A stretch of 64,000 nt of DNA from Planctomycetota bacterium (GTDB lineage Bacteria > Planctomycetota > Phycisphaerae > WQYP01): positions 1 through 64,000 of the forward strand of contig JAJZCR010000010.1 in NCBI GenBank assembly GCA_021851715.1, read 5' to 3'. The notes below the pieces were generated by a model. It made no database searches and was not told the origin of the DNA. It worked only from the letters and a program-made list of their open reading frames with translations. Shown here piece by piece: positions 25,585-33,611 of the stretch (within the stretch, counting starts at the first letter, position 1; the number at the start of each line of letters is the position of its first letter). Position numbers and translations under genes: made by a program.

Positions 25585-27729
25585 ATGAAAATTAAAAAAT
25601 CCAAGGCTCCGTCGGCCAGGTCTAAAAGCTCAAATTACCGCGAGCTATACCGGCAACGGGCTCAGACGATGGTCAAGCAACTCACGCTGGAGGAAAAATT
25701 AGGCCAGATGCTGCATGAATCCGTGGCAGTACCACGGTTCAACATACCGGCCTACAACTGGTGGAATGAATGTTTACATGGAGTGGCACGGGCCGGACTG
25801 GCCACGGTTTTTCCGCAGGCCATTGGGTTGGCGGCCACATTCAATGCCCCAGGCATTAAAGAGATCGCTGGCCTCATAGCTGACGAAGCCCGAGCCAAGC
25901 ATCATGCGGCGCTCAAAGGTGGTTATCGAGGGCAGTATTTCGGCCTTACCTATTGGACGCCCAATATCAATATCTTCCGAGATCCGCGCTGGGGCCGGGG
26001 GCAGGAAACGTACGGTGAAGACCCATTTCTTACCGCACGCCTGGGGGTGGCCTTCGTTGGCGGCCTGCAGGGCGATGATCCGGCCTATCTCAAGCTGGTG
26101 GCCACACCCAAACACTTTGCGGTACATAGCGGGCCCGAGCCGCTGCGCCATGGTTTTAATGCCGTGGTTTCGCCGCGTGATCTGCGGGAAACTTATCTGC
26201 CCGCGTTCAAGGCTTGTGTGCAGGAAGCGGGTGCGGCCTCGGTGATGGGAGCCTACAACCGCGTTAATGGCGAGCCGTGCTGCGGCAGTACCACACTGCT
26301 GGAGAAAATTCTCCGCCAGGAATGGGGGTTTGACGGCTTCGTGGTGTCCGACTGCGGAGCCATCTGCGATTTTCACAACCATCATCATGTCACGAAGGAT
26401 GGTGCGGCATCGGCGGCCATGGCGGTTCGCGCCGGATGCGAACTGAATTGCGGTGTTACGTATCATCACCTGCTGGATGCGCTGCAAAGAGGTTTAATCA
26501 CCGAAGCTGAAATTGACCGGGCCGTCGTGCGGCTGCTGGAAGCCCGGCTGCGACTGGGCATGTTTGACGCGCCGCGGCAGGTGCCGTTTGCCAGGATACC
26601 GCTGCGCTGTGTGGCCGGCGCCGCTCATCGCCGGGCGTCTCTGACCGCAGCGCGGGAATCCATCGTGCTGCTGAAAAACGATCAAGCCATCCTGCCCCTG
26701 GCGAGACATTTGAATTCCATCGCCGTGGTCGGGCCGACCGCCCACAACCCTGAAGCCCTGTATGGCAATTACACGGGGTTTGCCAGAGAGTCGCAAACCA
26801 TCCTGGAGGGCATTATTTCGGCCGCCGGCGCGGCCACACAGGTTCATTATGTCAAAGGCTGCGATCTGGCGGGATCCAGGCCGCTGAACACCGGCGAACT
26901 GAATGGGGTTATTCCCGATGTGGATTTAATTATTGCAGTTCTGGGCTACACCCCGGCATTGGAAGGAGAGGAATTCGGTGATACAGGCGATGCGGCGGCG
27001 GATGGCGGCGGAGATAGACTACGTATCGGCCTGCCGGGCCGGCAATTGGAACTTCTGCAAGCCCTGCATGCCGCAGGCAAGCCCGTGATTCTGGTGCTGA
27101 CCGGCGGCAGCCCCATTGAAATCCGCTGGGCCAAGGATCACATTCCGGCCATTCTCATGGCGTGGTACCCGGGCGAGCGCGGGGCCAGGGCCATTGCCGA
27201 TGTGCTGTGGGGTCGCTATAACCCGGCCGGCCGACTTCCGATTACTTTTGTTAAATCGCTGGAACAGTTGCCCCCCTTTGAGGATTACAATATGGTCGGC
27301 CGCACCTACCGATTTATGACCGACGAACCGTTGTACCCCTTCGGTTATGGGCTAAGCTACACCACATTTAAATACGAACAGCTCAAGCTGAGCCGCAACA
27401 AAATCCGCCCAGGTCAATCGGTACAGGCTCAGGTGCAGGTGGTAAACACCGGCCGGCGAGCCGGTGATGAAGTTGTTCAATTATACGTGCGGGATGTTCA
27501 GGCCAGCGTACCAGTGCCGCGACATCATCTGGCGGGTTTTCAGCGGGTGCATATCCTCAGCGGCGGGCGGCGGGTGGTAAAATTTGACATAGGGCCGGAA
27601 CATTTTTCCGCCTTTCGTGATAACGGCGAGGCCTTCATTGAACCAGGAACGTTTTTGATCAGCGTCGGCGGTGGGCAACCGGATGCCGAAGCGGCCCAAA
27701 CGATAAACTGCCAACTCACCATTACCTGA
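25585..27729 (+). CDS. Glycoside hydrolase family 3, beta-glucosidase/xylosidase type
   Basis: The 714-residue enzyme matches the GH3 subgroup of beta-xylosidase/beta-glucosidase proteins. WWNECLHGVARAG lies near residue 55, the N-terminal barrel has PNINIFRDPRWGRGQETYGEDP near 130, KHFA near 172 and the nucleophile aspartate in VVSDCGA near 252. An alpha/beta sandwich (about 360-560) and a C-terminal FN3-like domain (about 610-700) follow. No signal peptide is obvious, so it probably acts in the cytoplasm or is exported by another route. It cleaves terminal beta-linked sugars from plant-type oligosaccharides. GGAAAGG supports the start. Confidence 0.92.
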   Translation: MKIKKSKAPSARSKSSNYRELYRQRAQTMVKQLTLEEKLGQMLHESVAVPRFNIPAYNWWNECLHGVARAGLATVFPQAIGLAATFNAPGIKEIAGLIADEARAKHHAALKGGYRGQYFGLTYWTPNINIFRDPRWGRGQETYGEDPFLTARLGVAFVGGLQGDDPAYLKLVATPKHFAVHSGPEPLRHGFNAVVSPRDLRETYLPAFKACVQEAGAASVMGAYNRVNGEPCCGSTTLLEKILRQEWGFDGFVVSDCGAICDFHNHHHVTKDGAASAAMAVRAGCELNCGVTYHHLLDALQRGLITEAEIDRAVVRLLEARLRLGMFDAPRQVPFARIPLRCVAGAAHRRASLTAARESIVLLKNDQAILPLARHLNSIAVVGPTAHNPEALYGNYTGFARESQTILEGIISAAGAATQVHYVKGCDLAGSRPLNTGELNGVIPDVDLIIAVLGYTPALEGEEFGDTGDAAADGGGDRLRIGLPGRQLELLQALHAAGKPVILVLTGGSPIEIRWAKDHIPAILMAWYPGERGARAIADVLWGRYNPAGRLPITFVKSLEQLPPFEDYNMVGRTYRFMTDEPLYPFGYGLSYTTFKYEQLKLSRNKIRPGQSVQAQVQVVNTGRRAGDEVVQLYVRDVQASVPVPRHHLAGFQRVHILSGGRRVVKFDIGPEHFSAFRDNGEAFIEPGTFLISVGGGQPDAEAAQTINCQLTIT

Positions 27730-27821
27730 GGTGGCCGCTCCGCCGATCTGCTGGCCAATCCGCGACTGACGGCCTAAGATCAATCAGGATTGGACCGCCA
27801 AACGACGCAGACAGGTGAGCG

Positions 27822-28964
27822 ATGAAGCATATTTACGGCGAATACGACGGCCAGGAATTTGCCACGCCTGATAGTCTCTTTCGTTATGACCAGATTATGG
27901 ACTTTGTTCTGGATTATGGGGACAAAGCCCTGGAAGCCCTGGAACGACTCAACCAGACCGATCCCGCATTGCTTGAACAATTAATGCGGGAAGGCTTGCT
28001 TGAAAAAGTGGCCGGCCGGATGCGACTCACCCCGCGGGCCATCGGTGCCATGCAGCGCAAGGCGCTGATGGAAATTTTTGCCAATTTACAACGCGGCTCA
28101 CGCGAAGGCCATCCCACGCTGGCCGCCGGAGCCGGATCCGATCGGCTGGAATCGACCAAGCCGTACGCCTTCGGGGATCCAATCAGCGAACTGGACATGA
28201 ACCAGTCGCTGCGGAATGCGATGGCCCGGAATGTTTCCACCAATCAGTTTGTCGGTGTGCCCATTCAATTCAACGAGCGGGATCTCGAATTGCATCTGGT
28301 GGAAGGTAGCACATCATGTTCAATGTGCATCTTAATGGACATGTCCGGAAGCATGATCCGCCATGGGCGGTTTCTGGCGGCTAAAAAAGTAGCCATGGCC
28401 CTGACTGCCCTGGTGCGACAGCGATATCCCCAAGATACCATCGATATCGTAGGCTTTTACAGCACCGCAACGCAAATCTCCGAACAGCAATTACCTTTAC
28501 TGATGCCAAAACCGGTCAGCACGCACGATTATGAAATTCGCGTGCGCATTCCCCTGGCCCAGGCGGCACACACGCATCAGCACTTCACCAACCTGCAACT
28601 GGCCATGCAAATGGGTCGCCGGATTTTGGCCTCTCGACCCGCAGAGCAGAAAATAATGTTCATCATTACCGATGGTCAGCCGACCGCCCATGTGGATGGG
28701 GACATCCTGCACCTTATATACCCTCCAGAGCAGGTAACGGCCCTGGCGACCCTGCGCGAAGCCCTGCTGTGCGCCCGGGCACGGATTCGGGTGGCCACCT
28801 TTGCCTTGATTGAGGATTATTGGGGAATGGAATGGGTGGAATTTGTAGATCAGCTCACACGCCTTTGCCGCGGCGTGGCGTTTTACTGCGCCTCCACTGA
28901 TCTGGCCAGTTGTGTTATGGAAAGTTACCTGAGCGGAAAAAAGAACAAGACTTACCTGGCGTAA
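27822..28964 (+). CDS. VWA-domain protein
   Basis: The 380-residue protein has a helical N-terminal half and a von Willebrand A domain from about residue 165. The domain has a complete MIDAS metal site: DMSGSM near 173, a threonine in HFTNL near 250 and TDGQP near 288. Such proteins act with MoxR-type AAA ATPases as chaperone or maturation pairs. No MoxR gene is adjacent, although a MoxR C-terminus lies at the far end of the window. AGGTGAG precedes the ATG. It is 92 bases after the GH3 gene, on the same strand. Confidence 0.88.
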   Translation: MKHIYGEYDGQEFATPDSLFRYDQIMDFVLDYGDKALEALERLNQTDPALLEQLMREGLLEKVAGRMRLTPRAIGAMQRKALMEIFANLQRGSREGHPTLAAGAGSDRLESTKPYAFGDPISELDMNQSLRNAMARNVSTNQFVGVPIQFNERDLELHLVEGSTSCSMCILMDMSGSMIRHGRFLAAKKVAMALTALVRQRYPQDTIDIVGFYSTATQISEQQLPLLMPKPVSTHDYEIRVRIPLAQAAHTHQHFTNLQLAMQMGRRILASRPAEQKIMFIITDGQPTAHVDGDILHLIYPPEQVTALATLREALLCARARIRVATFALIEDYWGMEWVEFVDQLTRLCRGVAFYCASTDLASCVMESYLSGKKNKTYLA

Positions 28965-29112
28965 ATCTCCAGCCTCGCCACACCGCGGCTGTCTGCATCG
29001 GGCGGTGGCGGCTGAATGTTAGATCACCCGACCAATCGTGGAACTCGCGCCGCGAGAAACGCAGCGATGCTTTGTCACTGAAGATGTCGTGCAACATGAA
29101 CATCCGCGCGTT

Positions 29113-29141
29113 GCACGGGTGACAGACACCCCCATCCGTGC
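29113..29141. repeat. Inverted repeat between the VWA gene and a small membrane gene
   Basis: GCACGG at 29113-29118 pairs with CCGTGC at 29136-29141, with further inner GTG/CAC pairing, making a stable hairpin. No U-run follows on either strand. It may be an RNA-processing or weak termination signal after the VWA gene. Confidence 0.4.
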
Positions 29142-29197
29142 GACAATACGCGCACAGTGAACTGTTGGGCTAACCTTGGCAAAACAATGGTGTCAAC

Positions 29198-29470
29198 ATG
29201 ATGGTGCTTCCTAACCTGTCGTCAACACATATCCTGGCACTGGTGGCGTTTTCGCCGATCTTTCGCGATATCGGCATGGTTTTGCTTTTCGGCAGCGCCC
29301 TGATCTGGGTGTTCGCGGCATGGGAAAAGTGGAAGGAAATTCACAACCCCGTCACACCGACGGCCTTGGAAACCAAGACGAAAAAGTCGTTGCCATTCTG
29401 GGCCATTATTGTGTTGCTGATTATTTCTCTAGCCTTTGGCACCCTGTTGCTGGTCGGCATGCCGGGGTAA
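29198..29470 (+). CDS. Small two-helix membrane protein
   Basis: This 90-residue frame has two membrane helices (about 22-42 and 67-88) separated by a charged loop of about 24 residues with several Lys. No family is recognised. Two ATG codons stand in tandem (29198 and 29201) with no strong ribosome-binding site. The hydrophobic pattern and clean termination make a real gene likely but not certain. Confidence 0.5.
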   Translation: MMVLPNLSSTHILALVAFSPIFRDIGMVLLFGSALIWVFAAWEKWKEIHNPVTPTALETKTKKSLPFWAIIVLLIISLAFGTLLLVGMPG

Positions 29471-29925
29471 GCCACCGTAAGGCTGATTGCTGGCGGATTC
29501 CTCAGCGCCAGTCCGCAACCGACCCAACAGAAAGTGTGCTTGGTAGAAGCCGCTACAGTAGAAACACCCAATAGATTCGACATTGATACCAAGCCTGGGC
29601 CGCTTTTGTCAGCCCATCGAAATCATGGAGGAAAACGCGGTGGCAAGCGTTCATCGGCGATTTTCGTCCGCCCACGCGGGCGGCAAATCCGTGAATCAAG
29701 TGGGGGTATTGGCGTTAGGATCGCCCGTGCCGTAGCACCAAGCTTGGACGCCCGGCCGTGGCACAACAGACCCTGCCGGTTCCAAAATTCGCCGCGATGC
29801 TCTGTCCGTAAACAGCTACAAGTTTTCTCGATTCCCCTCGTCTCCGCAAGTGGCCAAACCGCAACAATGGCGTATAATCCCCTTCACACTGGCCAACATA
29901 GTCAAGCCAGCAACGAGGAATGCTC
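29471..29925. other. Intergenic region before the ATPase-DUF4276 pair
   Basis: No gene is supported in these 455 bases. The only clear signal is TATAAT at 29873-29878, annotated separately. A CCGCCCACGCGGGCGG palindrome near 29670 could form a small hairpin. Confidence 0.4.
29873..29878 (+). promoter_or_regulatory. -10 box for the ATPase-DUF4276 pair
   Basis: TATAAT matches the consensus and lies 48 bases before the ATPase start. No good -35 is visible at 17 bases upstream. Confidence 0.45.
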
Positions 29926-31122
29926 ATGAAAATCCTTGAATTGCAGATAAAAGGCTTCCGCTCGCTTAAAGACGTTACGTGGAAACCCGGCGATTTAAAC
30001 GTGATCATCGGTCCTAATGGCTCCGGTAAATCCAATCTCTTGCGCATTCTTGAACTCATCGCCGTCTCCGCCCAAGGCCGCCTGGGTAAACATATTCAGA
30101 CCCTTGGCGGCATTGAACCGCTACTCTGGGATGGCAGGGTCACGGAAATATCATGGAAGATTGAAACCTCACCAATAGATCATTGGCGCAATCAGATGCG
30201 TGAGAGCCTGACCTACCAAGCCACACTCGCCCAGATCGGCAAGTCCAGCACCTACCGCGTGGGTAGGGAGGTGCTCGGAAATTATTACCGTGTCCAGACC
30301 GGCGAGAAACCCGATCCATTTAAGCTCATCGATCGCCTTGACAAAAAGGCTAACATTTTTGATGAAAACGAACACCGCTTTGTCGCCCCAGAAGAATCTT
30401 TTTCCGAAGACGAGACGCTGCTTTCCCTGGCCACGGGGCCGTTCGGTTACAACAAGCTTATTCCTCTCTACCGACGCGAGTTGGCCGCCTGGACAGTCTA
30501 TCACGATTTGCATGTAAATCGCGATTCGCCAATTCGCCAGGCGTCGGTAGCGCGTCTTGAAAAACGCGTTGATCCCGATGGCCAAAACCTCATCAGCGTT
30601 CTCCATACCCTCTACACTGGAAACCGTGATTTCAAACACGAGATCAACGCCGCTATGAACGCCGCATTCGGAGATGATTTTGAGGAACTCGTGTTCCCAC
30701 CCGCCTCCGACCAGCGCATTCAGCTTCGCTTGCGTTGGAAGAGCCTGAAGCGCGAGCAATCCGCCGCGGATATTTCCGATGGCACGTTGCGATTTTTGTT
30801 CCTGTTGACGGTCTTAGCGAGTCCCGAGGCCGCGCCGCTGATCGCCATTGACGAGCCGGAAACCGGTTTGCATCCCTCCATGCTCCCCGTTGTGGCCGAA
30901 TACGCCGTGAATGCCGCAAGGCGATCCCAGATCATTCTGGCCACCCATTCCCCGCAACTGCTTGACGCATTCAAGCAGCAAACACCCGGAACAACCATCG
31001 CCCTTCAGCAAAACGGCCAAACGGTTCTAAACGTCTTGGCCGATGACAAGCTCCAGGACTGGCTCAAGGGCTATTCACTCGGTTCTCTGTTCAAGTCCGG
31101 TGAACTGGAGAGCCTGGAATGA
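29926..31122 (+). CDS. AAA_21/RecF-like ATPase, candidate defence component
   Basis: The 398-residue ABC-type ATPase has the N-terminal GFRSLKDVTW segment, a Walker A of GPNGSGKSN near residue 30, a signature-like SDGTLRFLFLL near 284, Walker B LIAIDEPETGLHP near 304 and a HSPQLLD switch near 344. This is the OLD/RecF-like architecture found in phage-defence and repair proteins. It overlaps the DUF4276 gene by 4 bases (ATGA), a sign of a two-protein module like the ATPase-nuclease pairs of PARIS or OLD-type systems. The start at ATG 29926 has GAGGA seven bases upstream. Confidence 0.88.
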   Translation: MKILELQIKGFRSLKDVTWKPGDLNVIIGPNGSGKSNLLRILELIAVSAQGRLGKHIQTLGGIEPLLWDGRVTEISWKIETSPIDHWRNQMRESLTYQATLAQIGKSSTYRVGREVLGNYYRVQTGEKPDPFKLIDRLDKKANIFDENEHRFVAPEESFSEDETLLSLATGPFGYNKLIPLYRRELAAWTVYHDLHVNRDSPIRQASVARLEKRVDPDGQNLISVLHTLYTGNRDFKHEINAAMNAAFGDDFEELVFPPASDQRIQLRLRWKSLKREQSAADISDGTLRFLFLLTVLASPEAAPLIAIDEPETGLHPSMLPVVAEYAVNAARRSQIILATHSPQLLDAFKQQTPGTTIALQQNGQTVLNVLADDKLQDWLKGYSLGSLFKSGELESLE

Positions 31123-31757
31123 AATTCATTCTCTTTGTGGAAGGGCACACTGAGTACAAAGCCGTCCCATCCTTTCTCAAGCGGTGGCTTGACCCGCGTC
31201 TACGGCGATCTGTGGGCATTAAATCTGTCCGCTTTGATGGCTGGGCCGAACTTGTGGGCGATGTATCTAAAAAAGCCCATTGGTATCTCGATGGGCCAGG
31301 CAAAGCCGAGGTGATTGCGGTAATATCGTTGCTTGATCTTTATGGTCCCACCATTTATCCAGCCGATGCTCGATCCACCGCCGACCGTCTCCAGTGGGGT
31401 AAGAATCATATTGAAGGCAAAGTGAGCCACGAGCGATTCCGACATTTTTTTGCCGTTCATGAAACCGAAGCGTGGCTACTTAGCGACCCGGATATCTTTC
31501 CCCGCAGCATTCGTGACGGCATGCCCGAAATGGTCGCGACACCAGAACAGGTCAATTTCAACACCCCGCCTGCCAAGCTTCTCGATAGTCTCTACTCCAG
31601 GATACAGAGAAACTCGTACAAGAAGGTGGTTTACGGGCGACAACTTTTTGACAAACTCGATCCGAACCTCGCCTACCAAAGATGCCCGGCACTAAGAAAT
31701 CTTCTCGATGAAATGCTATCCCTGGCACGCACTGCCGAACTGGCCAGTCCACAGTAA
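31119..31757 (+). CDS. DUF4276 family protein, predicted TOPRIM-like partner
   Basis: The 212-residue product has the DUF4276 pattern: an N-terminal strand with FVEGHTE near residue 5, VISLLDLYG near 68 and the HETEAWLLSD motif near 115. The conserved acids in the first two could form a metal site of TOPRIM type (E, then D), which is inference from motif spacing. DUF4276 genes commonly follow AAA ATPase genes. The overlap with the ATPase gene means the two proteins are probably made together. A nuclease or effector role is likely but unproven. Confidence 0.8.
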   Translation: MKFILFVEGHTEYKAVPSFLKRWLDPRLRRSVGIKSVRFDGWAELVGDVSKKAHWYLDGPGKAEVIAVISLLDLYGPTIYPADARSTADRLQWGKNHIEGKVSHERFRHFFAVHETEAWLLSDPDIFPRSIRDGMPEMVATPEQVNFNTPPAKLLDSLYSRIQRNSYKKVVYGRQLFDKLDPNLAYQRCPALRNLLDEMLSLARTAELASPQ

Positions 31758-32016
31758 CCCCCATAAACTCCCGCCCGAGGCAGGTTGTTTGAACTGCTCT
31801 GGCCGGTCAGGCCCGCGACCGTAACTTTGTTGTGATGGCTCCGGCCTCCATGCCGCTGGCCCGTTGGCACCCGCCCGTTGCCCTTGGCAGCGAAGATACT
31901 GTTTCCGGTGGCTGGCGGGAAAGCCTCGGCAGTGTGGCAACGCTAAATAAAATACACGGGCAGATCACACCCCCTTTTGCCCATGGCTTCGTTGAGCAGC
32001 GCACAAGCAGTCAGCC
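31758..32016. other. Intergenic region, nothing recognised
   Basis: Between the converging DUF4276 and CPBP genes. A 79-residue plus-strand frame (31832-32071) has no protein-like pattern and runs into the CPBP gene. No terminator hairpin with a U-run was seen. Confidence 0.35.
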
Positions 32017-33138
32017 TCACCGCGTTGGCCAGCCCACCTCTTGGGAGCGGCGGCGTTCGGCCTGCAGGTAATCCCGCACCGCGCGGCGGGCGCTACTGAC
32101 GTACGGCGGCTCGGCATATGTGGCGAAAGTGGCCGTCAGCACGGCGAAGGGATATTGGTACGGATCGCTGCGGAACAATGCGGAGTTGAGTTTCACCAAG
32201 CGAGGATCGAAGGTTAACCGACCGCCACGCACCCGCACGTAAATAGCGTCGGCCTTACGCAGGTCGAAGACATGGCCGCCAACAGTGAGGGTATGCCCGC
32301 GCAGGTCATAGGAGACTTGGTAATAGGTGCTGCCAATCTGCATTTGAAATGGCGATGACACACCGTTGACCATCAGCGAGGCCCACAGATCGTCGGAACT
32401 AAGCGAATGTAAAGTTCCGTAACTGCTGACAATCGCAAACTCAAACGGACCGTGTGGTTTCCAAAAATACCAACTGGCGAGGCCAGCAGGGCCGCCCACG
32501 CCGGAATCCATGGTCAGGTCATGCGCGGGACCGGGCCAGCCGCCTGAGACAACCGCCAGCAGACCGATGAGTACGGCGTTGCTAAGGGCGTGAGAGAGGC
32601 CCGTGGTCCAAAGGGCAGTCCAGCCTGAGCGCGGCCACCAAGTAGCAAAACAAAAGGACAGGTAGAAGCCGCCGATAAGGCCGGCGACCATACCGGCATC
32701 CAAGCCGCGGCTCAAGTAGTGGGCCACGGCGAACAGGGCGGTGGAAAGGCTGATTTGCAACCAGTAGCGTGCGTGATAACGCCGAGCGACGGCGATGGGC
32801 AGCCATTGGAATACCAATGTCTCCCACAGCGGCGCGATGACGACCACAAGCGCCACCGCCAGAAAGAACGGCATGCTGGTGAGGGTTGGCATCCCGGAGT
32901 TGCTAATAAATGAAAGTGCCGTGGAAGCAATCAGGCCCAGCACTAAAAATTCGGCGGTAACACGCCAACAGAAGGGCCATGGCCGAAGCGAATGGTAGCG
33001 GGCGAAATGGCGGATGAGCCAGTGTGATGGCAGCGGATCGCTCTCCGGAGCGGAAGCGATCATATTTTCACTCGGTAGTCCAACGCCAGCCGGTGGTTGG
33101 ATTTTACGCGACGGTCGAAACCAGCCCATAGAGGCCAC
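32017..33138 (-). CDS. CPBP-family intramembrane protein
   Basis: The 373-residue protein has six to eight membrane helices in residues 60-210 and a soluble C-terminal domain. The membrane core contains the CPBP (Abi/CAAX-protease) motifs in order: WETLVFQW near 106, FAVAH near 139 and SHALSN near 183. Motif 1 normally reads EExxxR and here keeps only one glutamate, with no Arg at the expected place, so activity is uncertain. The C-terminal 130 residues match no known domain. The start may be GTG 33138 or the in-frame ATG nine bases later. It follows rpmH after about 300 bases. Confidence 0.7.
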   Translation of the reverse strand: MASMGWFRPSRKIQPPAGVGLPSENMIASAPESDPLPSHWLIRHFARYHSLRPWPFCWRVTAEFLVLGLIASTALSFISNSGMPTLTSMPFFLAVALVVVIAPLWETLVFQWLPIAVARRYHARYWLQISLSTALFAVAHYLSRGLDAGMVAGLIGGFYLSFCFATWWPRSGWTALWTTGLSHALSNAVLIGLLAVVSGGWPGPAHDLTMDSGVGGPAGLASWYFWKPHGPFEFAIVSSYGTLHSLSSDDLWASLMVNGVSSPFQMQIGSTYYQVSYDLRGHTLTVGGHVFDLRKADAIYVRVRGGRLTFDPRLVKLNSALFRSDPYQYPFAVLTATFATYAEPPYVSSARRAVRDYLQAERRRSQEVGWPTR

Positions 33139-33445
33139 CTAACGGGGGTTCTAGGTAAATGTTCACGGCCTGCCGACCACCCAAGCCCACAGTGGGCCTG
33201 AATGCAAGTCATTGTATTCCAACGCCGTAAGGCTGCCAAGATCTGGGGGCAAAAACAGAAAGCCTCGTTGGAATGTCGAAAATCACTTTGATGGAAAGCC
33301 TACATCTTCCTTACCACCTTCAGGCCTGTGAACGCCTACACTCCTCGGCAAGACGCCACAGGCAAGCCCCCTACCGTACGAATTGGCCGCAAAATCCACA
33401 CGCCAACCGAAACTCAGCAGACCCTCACTGAACGATCTCTTCCGC
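33139..33445. other. Region between rpmH and the CPBP gene; rnpA not found
   Basis: rnpA usually follows rpmH. I read the three minus-strand frames here and found no RnpA-like sequence, only stop-interrupted frames. A short palindrome GCCCACAGTGGGC lies near 33185-33197. The stretch may carry the CPBP promoter or an unrecognised RNA. Confidence 0.45.
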
Positions 33446-33580
33446 CTACACCACGTTGACTGATCGCCCTGCCGCGCGTTTACGATTCATCATCTGCCGA
33501 CCTTTTTTGGTCTTCATCCTGGCCCTAAAACCAATGTTTCTGGCTCGTTTGCGATTGCTGATCTTATGGGGGTAATGCAC
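33446..33580 (-). CDS. rpmH: 50S ribosomal protein L34
   Basis: A 44-residue, strongly basic frame reads with the L34 signature: an SNRKRARN segment followed by IGFRARMKTKKGRQMMNRKR and AAGRSVNV. L34 is a small 50S protein of about 44-46 residues with the pattern R-x-R-x-x-x-F-R-x-R-M-x-T-x-x-G-R. The start is a GTG at 33580, with GGAGA eight to nine bases upstream, and the N-terminus HYPHKIS differs from the MKRTYQPS form but still reaches the conserved core. It has no rnpA directly after it. At under 150 bases it is easily missed by length filters. Confidence 0.92.
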   Translation of the reverse strand: MHYPHKISNRKRARNIGFRARMKTKKGRQMMNRKRAAGRSVNVV

Positions 33581-33611
33581 GCTTATTCTCCAGCAGAGTG
33601 TTGGTTTCGCC

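Noticed and set aside
29640-29745. Short plus-strand ORF starting ATGGAGGAAAAC before the ATPase gene
   Set aside because: About 36 codons, no family pattern and no clear ribosome-binding site. It is likely chance.
31832-32071. 79-codon plus-strand frame after the DUF4276 gene
   Set aside because: No pattern, no ribosome-binding site, and overlap with the end of the CPBP gene.
33139-33445. Possible rnpA downstream of rpmH
   Set aside because: None of the minus-strand frames shows the RnpA motif or stays open, so the gene is not called.
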